Assembly (NCBI GenBank): GCA_016191115.1
Contig: JACPPG010000030.1
Coordinates: forward strand, 1-64,000
Origin: Planctomycetia bacterium
GTDB lineage: Bacteria; Planctomycetota; Planctomycetia; Pirellulales; JACPPG01
Reading direction: 5' to 3'
DNA: 64,000 nucleotides
The stretch's first letter is position 1, and every line of letters starts with the position of its first letter. This document shows, piece by piece, positions 44,761-54,100 of the stretch. The position numbers were made by a program, and so were the translations under genes. The notes under the pieces were generated by a model. That model worked only from the letters and a program-made list of their open reading frames with translations. It had not been told where the DNA came from and did no database searches.

Positions 44761-46044
44761 TCACCGTATCGTGGCCAGCGCGCGATCCGAGATATCCTTG
44801 CGGCACCAGGCGCCGTCCCAGCGGATGGCTTTGACTGCCGTGTAGGCGTTGAGCTTGGCGGCGGGGATCGTGGCGCCAAGCGCGGTGACTGCCAGCACGC
44901 GCCCGCCATCGGTGACGACCTGCCCCGCCACGCTCGCCGTGCCTGCGTGGAAAACCTTCACGTCCTTCAGTAGCGCCGCGTCGTCGAGTCCGCGGATCGG
45001 CTTGCCCCCTTGGTACTTGCCGGGATAGCCCTCGGAAGCCATCACGACGCACACCGCCGGACGCGGGTCCCATTCCAAGGGCGCGATTGTATCGAGCCGC
45101 CCTTCGGTCGCCGCCAGCAGCACGTCCAATAGATCGGTCTTCAGCCGCATCAAGAGGGGCTGGCATTCCGGATCGCCGAACCGGACGTTGTACTCGAGTA
45201 CCTTGGCGCCCTGGTTGGTGAGCATCAAGCCCGCGTACAAAACGCCGCGGAACGGCCGCCGCGACCGTTTCATGGCATGCACCGTGGGCACGAGGACGTG
45301 TTCCTCGATGCGGCGGAGCATGTCGTCGTCCACCACGGGGGCAGGGCAGTAGGCCCCCATGCCTCCGGTGTTCGGCCCGGTGTCGCCGTCGCCGGCCCGC
45401 TTGTGATCCTGCGTAGGCGGCAGGGTGACGATCGTCTGCCCGTCGGTGATCGCCAGCACGCTCGCTTCCTGCCCGTCCAGCCGCTCCTCGATCACCAACT
45501 GGTCGCCGGCAGCGCCAAATTCCTTCTTGCGCGCGATGCGGTCGACGGCCTCGAGCGCCTCGGTCCGGCCGGCACACACGATCACTCCCTTGCCGGCCGC
45601 CAGGCCATCGGCCTTGACCACCACGGGCACGTCTTCCCGGTCCTTCAGAAACGTGGTGGCGCTCTCGGCGTTGCGAAAGACGCGATAGTCGCCCGTCGGG
45701 ACGTCGGCGTGCCGCAGCAGGTTTTTGCAGAATACCTTGCTCCCTTCGAGCTCGGCGGCTGCTTTCGTGGGACCAAAGACGCGGAGCTTCTCGGCGGTGA
45801 AGGCGTCGACGATGCCCAAGGTCAGTGGGGCCTCGGGGCCGACCACCGTCAGGCCGATATCGTTCTGCTGGGCAAACTTGATCAGCCGCGGAAAGTCGGT
45901 GGGGGCGATATCGACGTTCTCGGCTTCCCGGGCCGTGCCGGCGTTGCCTGGCGCAACGAAGATCCGTTCGACGCCCGGACTTTGCGCCAACTTCCATGCC
46001 AGCGCGTGCTCTCGCCCGCCGCTACCGATGATGAGGACGTTCAT
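44761..46044 (-). CDS. purD: Phosphoribosylamine-glycine ligase (GARS)
   Basis: Second step of de novo purine synthesis: ligates glycine to phosphoribosylamine with ATP. The 427-residue length is standard. The N domain has IGSGGREHALAWKLAQSPG and FVAPGNAGTA; the ATP-grasp shows VVKADGLAAGKGVIVC, VIEERLDGQEASVLAITDG and DHKRAGDGDTGPNTGGMGAY; the C domain has LEYNVRFGDPECQPLL. The ATG at 46044 gives MNVLIIGSGGREH. It is a single transcription unit as far as the window shows. Confidence 0.96.
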   Translation of the reverse strand: MNVLIIGSGGREHALAWKLAQSPGVERIFVAPGNAGTAREAENVDIAPTDFPRLIKFAQQNDIGLTVVGPEAPLTLGIVDAFTAEKLRVFGPTKAAAELEGSKVFCKNLLRHADVPTGDYRVFRNAESATTFLKDREDVPVVVKADGLAAGKGVIVCAGRTEALEAVDRIARKKEFGAAGDQLVIEERLDGQEASVLAITDGQTIVTLPPTQDHKRAGDGDTGPNTGGMGAYCPAPVVDDDMLRRIEEHVLVPTVHAMKRSRRPFRGVLYAGLMLTNQGAKVLEYNVRFGDPECQPLLMRLKTDLLDVLLAATEGRLDTIAPLEWDPRPAVCVVMASEGYPGKYQGGKPIRGLDDAALLKDVKVFHAGTASVAGQVVTDGGRVLAVTALGATIPAAKLNAYTAVKAIRWDGAWCRKDISDRALATIR

Positions 46045-46209
46045 GACTGCTTCGCACTCAAATCAAGTCGATAATCAAGATGATGGATGCGCGGGCGGGT
46101 CGGGGTGCCACGCGCTGGCGATTCTAGCGCCATGGTCGTGGACAAACAAGCGGCGACGGCTCTCGACCGACACCCCTGTCCCGTGCGGCGAAGGGAGAAT
46201 CCACGGCGC

Positions 46210-47466
46210 TCATCCCCTCAGGCACAAATCGCGAATGCCAGCAAATACCTGCAGGTAGGTCTCCAATGGCAGCCCGTCCACGCTTAGTTCCTTGCGGGCC
46301 GTGACGCCGTCGACAGCGCCGGCGTCATGAACCAATGACTCGATGAGCGCACGCACGACGGGGACGTCCCAGCCAGCCGCTTCATCGCACCGGCCGCGCA
46401 GCCGTGCGGTAGCTAGCGCAAGGGCATAACCGGCCCAATCGCTGATCCCCGCCACGAGCGTATAGTCGGTCGGAATGCGGCACGCCAGGCGACCGGTGGG
46501 TCCCAGGGTGATCGCCGCGCGGAGCGTCTCCCAGGGAATCGTTCCCATGCCTATTTCATTGCCGCCGTCGCCGATGCCGATCGTGGTCACGCGCGGTTGT
46601 CGGGCGGTCGCTGCTTCAAACAGCCGATGTACTGGCGCGGTGCAAGCATCGATCGGTGCGCCACGCATATTGTGGCAGACGTCGCGGTGCGCCTCGGGCA
46701 CTTCGCGGCAGAAATCAGCCGTCGGCGCCGGCCGGGTGCGCTTCTGGGCCGCCAGCGACGCAAGGGTGTGGCTCGGCCCGACTCGTTCGATGGCAATCAA
46801 GTGGGAGAGCTTCGTACCGACGCCCGAATGCAGGAACTCGCGGACCCAAGCGTCCACGGACGCGTCGCCCGCTGTGGCTTGCGGCACATCGGCATCCGCG
46901 CCCCCTGCCGGTCGCACAAGCGGAAACTCGCGAAGCATCTCGCGAGGCAGGCCCCATCGGTCACAACCGACTTCCAGAAGCGGAAGCCCGTAGCGATCGC
47001 CGATGAGCAGCGTCTCGATGCCCAACGATCGAAGCGTGCGGGCGAGAAACAGCGCGCTCGGGGGACCATCGGTCTCCGCCGCGGGTGGAGTGGCATCGAC
47101 GATGCAGAATCCGGTAACAACGGCGACGGCGGTGCCATTGTCGGCAAGGTCGCGAGCGGCGGCGGCAAGGTGACCTTCGCAAAGGGCACCGTCGGGCCCG
47201 CTGTAGCTTGCCAGTCCGCGGCGCGTCGGGTCCCGGCGAAGGAGAGACTCAAGCGTGGCCCAGGGGATGGCAGGATCGGTCGGCAAGGTGTCTCGGAAGG
47301 GCTTCGGGCTGGCGCGTTCGGCGACCGGTCTACGGACTAAAAGCGGGCGGGGCTCGGCGCGGCAGGACGATTTGGATACTCTACATCGCCTGTAATTAGA
47401 TTCCGCCGGGAAATGCTTGGGGAATCGCGCTGACGGCTTTGGCAATCTAGTGGGGGTGGTTGACAA
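46210..47466 (-). CDS. DUF4392 protein (D-glutamate cyclase-like)
   Basis: Predicted protein related to the D-glutamate cyclase/DUF4392 family of about 280-300 residues. The landmarks are GFCIVDATPPAAETDGPPSA, ALFLARTLRSLGIETLLIGD, LIAIERVGPS, the region CHNMRGAPIDACTAPVHRLF and the signature TTIGIGDGGNEIGMG, then GRLACRIPTDYTLVAGISDW. The enzyme would convert D-glutamate to 5-oxo-D-proline; whether it does so here is not certain. The open frame allows 418 residues, but the first about 50 look non-coding and no good start with RBS is visible, so the true start may be well downstream of 47466. Confidence 0.8.
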   Translation of the reverse strand: MSTTPTRLPKPSARFPKHFPAESNYRRCRVSKSSCRAEPRPLLVRRPVAERASPKPFRDTLPTDPAIPWATLESLLRRDPTRRGLASYSGPDGALCEGHLAAAARDLADNGTAVAVVTGFCIVDATPPAAETDGPPSALFLARTLRSLGIETLLIGDRYGLPLLEVGCDRWGLPREMLREFPLVRPAGGADADVPQATAGDASVDAWVREFLHSGVGTKLSHLIAIERVGPSHTLASLAAQKRTRPAPTADFCREVPEAHRDVCHNMRGAPIDACTAPVHRLFEAATARQPRVTTIGIGDGGNEIGMGTIPWETLRAAITLGPTGRLACRIPTDYTLVAGISDWAGYALALATARLRGRCDEAAGWDVPVVRALIESLVHDAGAVDGVTARKELSVDGLPLETYLQVFAGIRDLCLRG

Positions 47467-47657
47467 TCGTGGCGGTTAGGATAGAAATGTAGTCGGGAGT
47501 TCGTGAAAAATCTCACAAGCCCCCTCATTCAGGGCAACGGCAAGCCCTAAACTGCTTTTTCACAGCCTGTTGCGTCGTGCGTCTGGCTAGGCTCCGCGAA
47601 AGCCTAAGTCGGTAAAAGGCGAACGGCGCGGCGTGTGCTGAAGGCGAGTGCAGCCGC

Positions 47658-48749
47658 ATGGCCGAAAAGAAAAAGATGTCGACGGCCGACATTCTGGCGG
47701 CCGCTCGCAAGGGCAGCGCCGCAAGCGCTGCCCAACCAGCGGGGAATCCTGAAGCGTCCGAGTCGCCGGCAGCCGAATCACCTGCCACGGAAGCGTCACC
47801 CGCTGAAACGACTGCTCCGGCCGCATCGTCTCCACCGGCTGCAGCCAAGCCCGGGGGTGCCAGGCTAAGCGTTGCCGAGATTCTGGCGATGGCCCGCAAA
47901 GCTGCGCCTGCTGCCGCAAAGCCGGCCGCCGCTGCTGCCAAACCGGCGGCGGCGAAGGCGGTAGACAAGCCGGCGCCCAAACCCAAAGTGGAGCGCCCGG
48001 CGGCCAAGGCCGTTGACGGCGAGGGAACGGCACCGGCCGTGCGCGACACGTCGAGTATTCTCGCGGCGGCGCGCGGCGCGGCAAAGCCCGGTCCGATGAG
48101 CAAGGCCGAAGCGGCGGCGCGGATGAAACCCTCGGCGCCTGCCAAGCCGGCCAAGGGCGAGGCCGCCGTCGTGCCGCCGATGCCGGCCAAGCCCGAGTAC
48201 GCCAAACCCAAGCCCGCGAAGGCCGCCCCCGCGCCCGAGGGCGACCGGCGTTTCTTTTTGGGCGTTCTTGTGGGCTCGGCTCTGGGGGTCGGGTTCACGA
48301 CGGTCGCCGCCACGACGGGGTTGTGGACATTGGCGTTCGCTCGCTTCATGTTCCCCAACGTGCTGACGGAGCCGCCGAGCAAGTTCAAGATCGGCTTTCC
48401 CAGCGATTTCCCGCCCGGCGTGGTGGAAGAGAAATACAAAGCCCAGTTCGGCATCTGGCCGGTGAGCACCGAGTACAAAGGGCTGCGGCAGATCGTGGCC
48501 CTGAAGACGGTGTGCACGCACCTGGGGTGCACGCCGAACTGGCTCGAGGCGGAGCAGAAGTTCAAGTGCCCCTGCCACGGCAGTGGATTCTACAAGGACG
48601 GAATCAATTTCGAGGGTCCGGCGCCGCGGCCGCTGGAACGGTACGCGATCCGCCTGGCCGATGACGGTCAGTTGGAAGTCGATAAGAGTCGAACGTTTCA
48701 AGAAGAATTGGGCCAGTGGAGCGACCCAGCCTGTTTCGTCGCAGTCTAG
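47658..48749 (+). CDS. Rieske iron-sulfur protein with repeated Ala-rich N-terminal extension
   Basis: Predicted Rieske subunit of a quinol-oxidising cytochrome b complex, 363 residues. The [2Fe-2S] domain is C-terminal with CTHLGC (C286, H288, C291) and CPCHGS (C304, C306 by position, H307), and ends at the usual FEGPAPRPL. A membrane anchor lies near residues 198-225 (FFLGVLVGSALGVGFTTVAA). The first 195 residues are an Ala/Lys/Pro-rich extension with three copies of a short motif: ADILAAARKG, EILAMARKA and SSILAAARGA. Such a tail is unusual for Rieske proteins and may bind the membrane surface or a partner. It is followed by cytochrome b after a strong terminator-like hairpin. Confidence 0.93.
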   Translation: MAEKKKMSTADILAAARKGSAASAAQPAGNPEASESPAAESPATEASPAETTAPAASSPPAAAKPGGARLSVAEILAMARKAAPAAAKPAAAAAKPAAAKAVDKPAPKPKVERPAAKAVDGEGTAPAVRDTSSILAAARGAAKPGPMSKAEAAARMKPSAPAKPAKGEAAVVPPMPAKPEYAKPKPAKAAPAPEGDRRFFLGVLVGSALGVGFTTVAATTGLWTLAFARFMFPNVLTEPPSKFKIGFPSDFPPGVVEEKYKAQFGIWPVSTEYKGLRQIVALKTVCTHLGCTPNWLEAEQKFKCPCHGSGFYKDGINFEGPAPRPLERYAIRLADDGQLEVDKSRTFQEELGQWSDPACFVAV

Positions 48750-48826
48750 CGGCATCGGCGCAGGGCCGAGCGCGCGGCTGTGTGCGCGCGGGCGACCGTA
48801 GGATCGAGAGCGTGTGAATACTGATA

Positions 48827-48859
48827 GCGGCGGACCCCTTAGGCGGTCCCCGCTTTTTT
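48827..48859 (+). terminator. Rho-independent terminator-like hairpin between Rieske and cytochrome b genes
   Basis: Stem GCGGCGGACC (48827-48836) with GGTCCCCGC (48845-48853), pairing nine bases around one bulged C and an 8-base loop, followed by six T at 48854-48859. It lies 78 bases after the Rieske stop and 70 before the cytochrome b start. This suggests that the cytochrome genes have their own promoter or that read-through is partial. Confidence 0.7.
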
Positions 48860-48929
48860 CGTTAACAAAACTCCCCGTGCCCGGATGTTGTCACCCGGCC
48901 GGCCTGAGGCGGAAAGCGGACTAAGCGCC

Positions 48930-49703
48930 ATGTCACTCGGCGAATCGATTCGTAACTCGCAGCTCTGGAAGAGCGTCTTCCGCCACCCGATGCCGCTCGA
49001 TCGGCGAAACCGCATCGTGGTGATGCTCACCAATTTCTTCCTGCACCTCCACCCGGTGTCGATCAAGAAGCAGGGCATCGGTCTCTCCTACACGTGGTGC
49101 ATGGGTGGAGTGACGTTTTTCTTGTTCCTGGTCGAGACGGTCACCGGCGTCTTGCTGATGTTCTATTACCGCCCCACGTTGGAATGGGCCTATAACGACA
49201 TCCTGGCACTGCGCGACGTAACCAGCTTGGGCATCATGCGCGAACTGCACCGGTGGGGCGCGCACGCCATGGTGATCACCACGTGGCTGCACATGTACCG
49301 CGTGTTTCTCACCGGAAGTTACAAGCCGCCGCGAGAATTCAACTGGGTCGTCGGCGTGATACTGTTATTGCTTACGCTGCTGCTGTCCTTCACCGGCTAC
49401 CTTTTGCCGTGGGACCAGTTGGCGATCTGGGCCATCACGGTCGGATCGAATATGGCGCGGGCGACGCCCGTTCTGGGGCACGAAGGCCCGTTCGCCAAGC
49501 TGTTGACGGTCGACGGCATTCCGATGATCACCAACGGCTCGGACGCGCGGTTCCTGACGATCGGCGCCCGGTTCGTCGGCGAGGAGACGTTGAACCGTTT
49601 TTACGTGCTGCACTGCATCGGTATCCCGCTGGCAGTGGCGCTGCTGCTGGCCATCCACTTCTGGCGGGTGCGCAAGGACGGCGGCATCAGCGGGCCGCTT
49701 TGA
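48930..49703 (+). CDS. Cytochrome b, N-terminal half (cytochrome b6-like)
   Basis: Predicted heme-b-carrying subunit of the quinol:acceptor oxidoreductase, 257 residues with four to five transmembrane helices. The heme ligand pairs are in helices B and [26 protein letters not shown] (His pair about 14 apart) and [21 protein letters not shown] (His pair). [17 protein letters not shown] is the conserved quinone-site loop. I chose the ATG at 48930 ([11 protein letters not shown]); an ATG at 48885 adds 15 residues. It corresponds to the b6 part of a split cytochrome b; the other half is the next gene, 18 bases downstream. Confidence 0.92.
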   Translation: MSLGESIRNSQLWKSVFRHPMPLDRRNRIVVMLTNFFLHLHPVSIKKQGIGLSYTWCMGGVTFFLFLVETVTGVLLMFYYRPTLEWAYNDILALRDVTSLGIMRELHRWGAHAMVITTWLHMYRVFLTGSYKPPREFNWVVGVILLLLTLLLSFTGYLLPWDQLAIWAITVGSNMARATPVLGHEGPFAKLLTVDGIPMITNGSDARFLTIGARFVGEETLNRFYVLHCIGIPLAVALLLAIHFWRVRKDGGISGPL

Positions 49704-49721
49704 AGGATCTGGTGAACTTCC

Positions 49722-51143
49722 ATGCACAGCGATCCTGAGTTCATCTCCCGCGTCGCCACGCCGTTGGGCTTCTACTACCTGATCCTGTGCGCGCTCAATT
49801 GGGGCGCGGCGGCGCTTCTGTGGCGGCGGGGCGCCAAGACGTTTTTCCACGTGCCGCTCCCCGGCCGGCGCAATGGGAATGGTCACGCGGCGGCCGTGGC
49901 GGTCGACGCGCACGGCGCGACGAACGGAAACGGCGCGATCGCCATCACCGACGTGCTGGTGTGGCTGGCCGTCGGTTTCGCGTTCTTCATTCTCGCCCCT
50001 TTGGCCATGATCGGCGAGCCCTTGGAGCTTCCCTCGGCCGTCAAGCAGACCGTCAACGAGCTGTCGGGACCGGTGACGCTGGCGCTGGGCTCGCTGGTGG
50101 TCTTCGCCATCTTCTTCGTCTTCCGGCGGTTCTTTACGCAGCCCATCGTCGCCTGGGTCTTCCTGAACCTGGCACTGTTGGTGATGGGCATGTCGATGAC
50201 AGACCCCAATTTTACGTCCATCGTCGCCAAACCCGACAATGTGCCCATCGTCGGTCTGGTGTTTCTGCTGGGCTTCTTCACATGGCTGGCGACGTACAAG
50301 GCCGTGGTCAACGACGATCGCATCGCCCGGGGCTTGCCTCCGGTGGAGAAGGAAGACAGCGAGAAAGTGCTCGTCTGGCCGGACCTGGTCTACACCGAGC
50401 TGATCTGCATGATCGCGCTGACGGCGTTCCTCTTGGTATGGGGCATCGGACTGCAAGCGCCGTTGGAGGAGCCATCGAGCAGCGTGAAGACGCCCAATCC
50501 CTCGAAGGCGCCGTGGTACTTCCTGGGCTTGCAGGAAATGCTCGTGTACTACGACCCGTGGATGGCGGGCGTGGTGCTCCCTAGCGTGGTGCTGTTGGGG
50601 TTGATGGCCATTCCGTACCTGGATTTCAACCGCAAGGGTTGCGGCTACTACACGATCAGCGAGCGCAAGTTCGCCTACCTCATCTTTCAATTCGGTTTTT
50701 TGGAGTTGTGGGTGATTCTGATCTTGCTGGGGACCTTTTTGCGCGGGCCGAACTGGAACTTCTTCGGCCCGTTCGAAACGTGGGACGCGCACAAGGTGCT
50801 GGCGCTCAACAACATTAACCTGTCGGAGATCTTCTGGATCAAGGGGCTCGATCAAAGCCTGCCCAAGGCACCGCCCAATTCGTCCGCGCTGCGGGAGATC
50901 GCATACATCCTGGTCCGGGAGGCGCCGGGGATCATTTTGGTGGGGGCGTATTTCGTCGTGCTGCCACCGATCATGGCCGCCACGATCTTTCGCAAGTTCT
51001 TCGTGAAGATGGGCTTCATTCGCTTCATGTTGATGGCCAACCTGCTGCTGCTGATGGGCGCCCTGCCGCTGAAGATGGTGGCCCGCTGGACCATCAACTT
51101 GAAATACTTCATCGCTATTCCCGAGTACTTCCTCAACTTCTGA
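49722..51143 (+). CDS. Cytochrome b C-terminal-half protein (subunit IV-like, extended)
   Basis: Predicted membrane protein of 473 residues with about nine hydrophobic segments. The C-terminal half of cytochrome b should have three helices, so this one is longer: an N-terminal region (residues 1-200) with two or three extra helices, then EEPSSSVKTPNPSKAPWYFLGLQEML, the PEWY-like quinone-site equivalent (here KAPWYF), then IPYLDFN and the last helices. The end has EAPGIILVGAYFVVLPPIMA. It would complete the quinol sites with the subunit before it. The next gene starts 9 bases downstream, so they are co-transcribed. Confidence 0.88.
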   Translation: MHSDPEFISRVATPLGFYYLILCALNWGAAALLWRRGAKTFFHVPLPGRRNGNGHAAAVAVDAHGATNGNGAIAITDVLVWLAVGFAFFILAPLAMIGEPLELPSAVKQTVNELSGPVTLALGSLVVFAIFFVFRRFFTQPIVAWVFLNLALLVMGMSMTDPNFTSIVAKPDNVPIVGLVFLLGFFTWLATYKAVVNDDRIARGLPPVEKEDSEKVLVWPDLVYTELICMIALTAFLLVWGIGLQAPLEEPSSSVKTPNPSKAPWYFLGLQEMLVYYDPWMAGVVLPSVVLLGLMAIPYLDFNRKGCGYYTISERKFAYLIFQFGFLELWVILILLGTFLRGPNWNFFGPFETWDAHKVLALNNINLSEIFWIKGLDQSLPKAPPNSSALREIAYILVREAPGIILVGAYFVVLPPIMAATIFRKFFVKMGFIRFMLMANLLLLMGALPLKMVARWTINLKYFIAIPEYFLNF

Positions 51144-51152
51144 CCACTTCCC

Positions 51153-54100
51153 ATGCCTGCAACGGAACAAACCTGGCGCGACGTCAAGTGGATGCACGTC
51201 CTATTCGGCGTGTCAGGCGTGGCGATGCTGGTGACGACGGTGTGGATGCTGGCCGCCGACCACTACCGCGAATGGAAGCCGGTGCAGCGCAAGTTCCGCG
51301 ACATCGAGGCCTGGTTTACGCAGGCCCGCATCAGCGACCAGGATAGCGCCCAGTACGAGCAAAGGGGCGTCGAGCTCGCGCAAGCGTTGGCCGAGGCGCA
51401 GGCCGAGCCGCCGCCGGAAGCGCTCGTCGCCGAGTTTATCGCCCAGGCCAAACCGCGCGCCGCCGACAACGGTTACGATCTGGCGGCGATCGAAAAGTAC
51501 GACCGCGAGATCCGCGGCCTCGAGCAGACCGGCGACAGCAGTGCCCAGCCCGCCGCCGACAGCCAGGCGCAGTTCGACCAGGCCGCCTACCAGGTCGACG
51601 TGGTCGAGGCCCGCAGGAGCCTCGTCGACGCGATGAGGAAGGTCGTCCGCAAGGCGCAATTCGACGAGGATAAGGAATTCACGCTGCTCAAGGGGCGCCG
51701 CGCGGAATTGGACGTCGAGCGCAGCCGGTACAACCTGGGCGTTGGCGAGGGACTGCCCGAGCAGGAGCTTGAAGAGCGTCAAATGGACGTCGACAAGGCG
51801 AAGGCGGACGTCGATCAGATGACGGCCAAGTACGAGCAGGCCAAGACGCATCGCATCGAGCTGGAGCGGATCGTCGCCGAGGCGACGGCACGCGAAACCG
51901 CCGCCGCCAAGGACCTCGAAGACCACAATTCCAAAATTAAGCAATTGGAGAAGGCCAAGAAGGACCGCCAATTGACGGTCGCCAAGGAGTTCCTCGACCT
52001 GCCGATCTTCGATGGCTTCAACAGCCCCCTAAAGATCGAGCAGATCTGGCTTCCCAAGCTGACCTTGAACAATAACTTCCGCGACGTGGCCCGCTTCGAC
52101 CGTTGCACGACGTGCCACCAGGCGATCGACAAGACGGGCAGCGGCGGCGGGGCGGTGCCGGCCTATCCGCCGCGCCCGCACGAGATGATCACCTTGACCC
52201 TGGCGACGCCGGCCGAGCCGCCGCCGGAGTTATTGGCCGCGCCGCCCCGCAACGAAGAAGAGCGCAGCAAGTGGCTGCAAACTCTTTACGGCCTGGAGCT
52301 GGCCGACAAGGGGCTCATCGACCCGCGCGACGTCACCGTTCGCGTGGTCCGCTCGTTGTCGCCCGGTGCCGAGGCGCGGCTGGAGATTGGCGACATCTTC
52401 CGGTACATCAACGACGTGGCCGTCGACAAGAGTCGCGACCTCGTCTATCGCTATCTGCTCGAAACGGTCTCGTGGGGTAAACCCATCACGCTCCGCGTCG
52501 ACCGCGGCCTGCCGAATCCTTATAGCTCGCACCCGCGGCTCGATCTGTACCTCGGATCGCGCAGCCCTCACAAGATGATGGAGCTGGGCTGCACCATCTG
52601 TCACGAAGGGCAAGGGAGCGGCACGAGCTTCCAATGGGCCTCGCACACGCCCAACGCGCCGCAAGAGGCGAAACGATGGAAGGATGAGCACGGCTGGTTC
52701 AACAACCATCACTGGATTTTCCCGATGCGGCCCGAGCGGTTCATCGAGAGCGGCTGCTTGAAGTGCCACCAGGACGTCGCCGAGCTCGAGCCCAGCGAGC
52801 GTTTCCCCGACCCGCCCGCGCCCAAGCTGATGGCCGGCTACAACGTCATCCGGCAGTACGGTTGCTTCGGCTGCCATGAGATCAACGGGTACGACGGGCC
52901 GACGCGTCGCCGCGGTCCGGACATGCGGGCCGAGCCGAATTACACCGCTGCCGCGGCCCAAGTGCTCATCGATCCGGGGCTCGACGATCGGGAACGCGAG
53001 TTGGCGCACGACGTCATCGAGCACCCCGATCGGACGGAGCTTCGCAAGCGGCTGGCCGAATTGATCGATGAAGACGCCGCCCGCGCTGCCAAGCCCGCGG
53101 GCGCACCGTCGACCGCGAGCGAAGGGGCCGAAGCGGGTGGCGACGGCGGCGCCTCGGCCGAGCCCGCGAAACTAACCGCGGGCACGCACGCCATGGCGAC
53201 GATTCTCGGCGCCGATGATGAAACGCCCGGCAAGTACCGGAAGGTCGGACCCAGCCTGCGCTACGTGAAGAGCAAGCTTTCCGGCGATTTCCTGTACAGT
53301 TGGATTCGCGATCCGGTCGGTTTCCGTCCCACCACGCGCATGCCCAAGTTCTTCGGCCTGGACGACCACTTGCGCGAGATTCGCCGCGACCAGTACGGCC
53401 GCCCGCAGATGGAGCCCAAGCGCGACGAGCAGGGCGCCGAGGTCGTGGACGAAGAGGGCCACCCGGTGCTCGTGCCCGTATACGTCGAGAGTCCGGGCTT
53501 GGAGTTGTCTCGAAAGTTCGAGCCGGTCGAGATTCGCGCCGTCAGCGAATACCTGCTCCATTTCAGCCAGCCGTTCGAATACGCCCAGAAACCCAAGGGC
53601 GTTACCGACCAGCCGTCGGCCGAACGGGGCAAGCAGGTCTTCGAGCGGCGCGGTTGCCTCGCTTGCCACCAGCACGCCGCCTTCCCCGACTTCAAGGCCA
53701 CGCAGGGTCCCGACTTGTCGCGCATCGGCGACAAGCTGACGACGCCCGAGGGTGCGCAGTGGCTGTACAGTTGGGTCCGCGAGCCGAACCGCTATCACGC
53801 GCGGACCGTGATGCCCAACTTGTTCCTCGAGCCGGTCGAAGGGGCGGACGGCAAAGTGAGCGACCCCGCGGCCGACGTCGCGGCGTTCCTACTGGGCTCG
53901 CATCAGGATTGGAAGCCCCAGCAGGCGCCGGACGTGGTGGCCGACAACCTGGACACACTCGCCGCGGAATATCTCTCGGCCAGCTTCACGAAGAGTCAAA
54001 CGAAGGAATACCTGCAAAACGGCATTCCCGAGAAGCTCCGCAACCAGGTGAAGGTCGACGAGCAACTGCTCGTCGCGACCGAAGGAATGACACCCGAGGA

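Noticed and set aside
49365-51197. 610-codon open frame on the minus strand opposite cytochrome b genes
   Set aside because: His/Asp/Arg/Gln-rich nonsense composition with no domains; it is the antisense of well-supported cytochrome b genes in GC-rich DNA.
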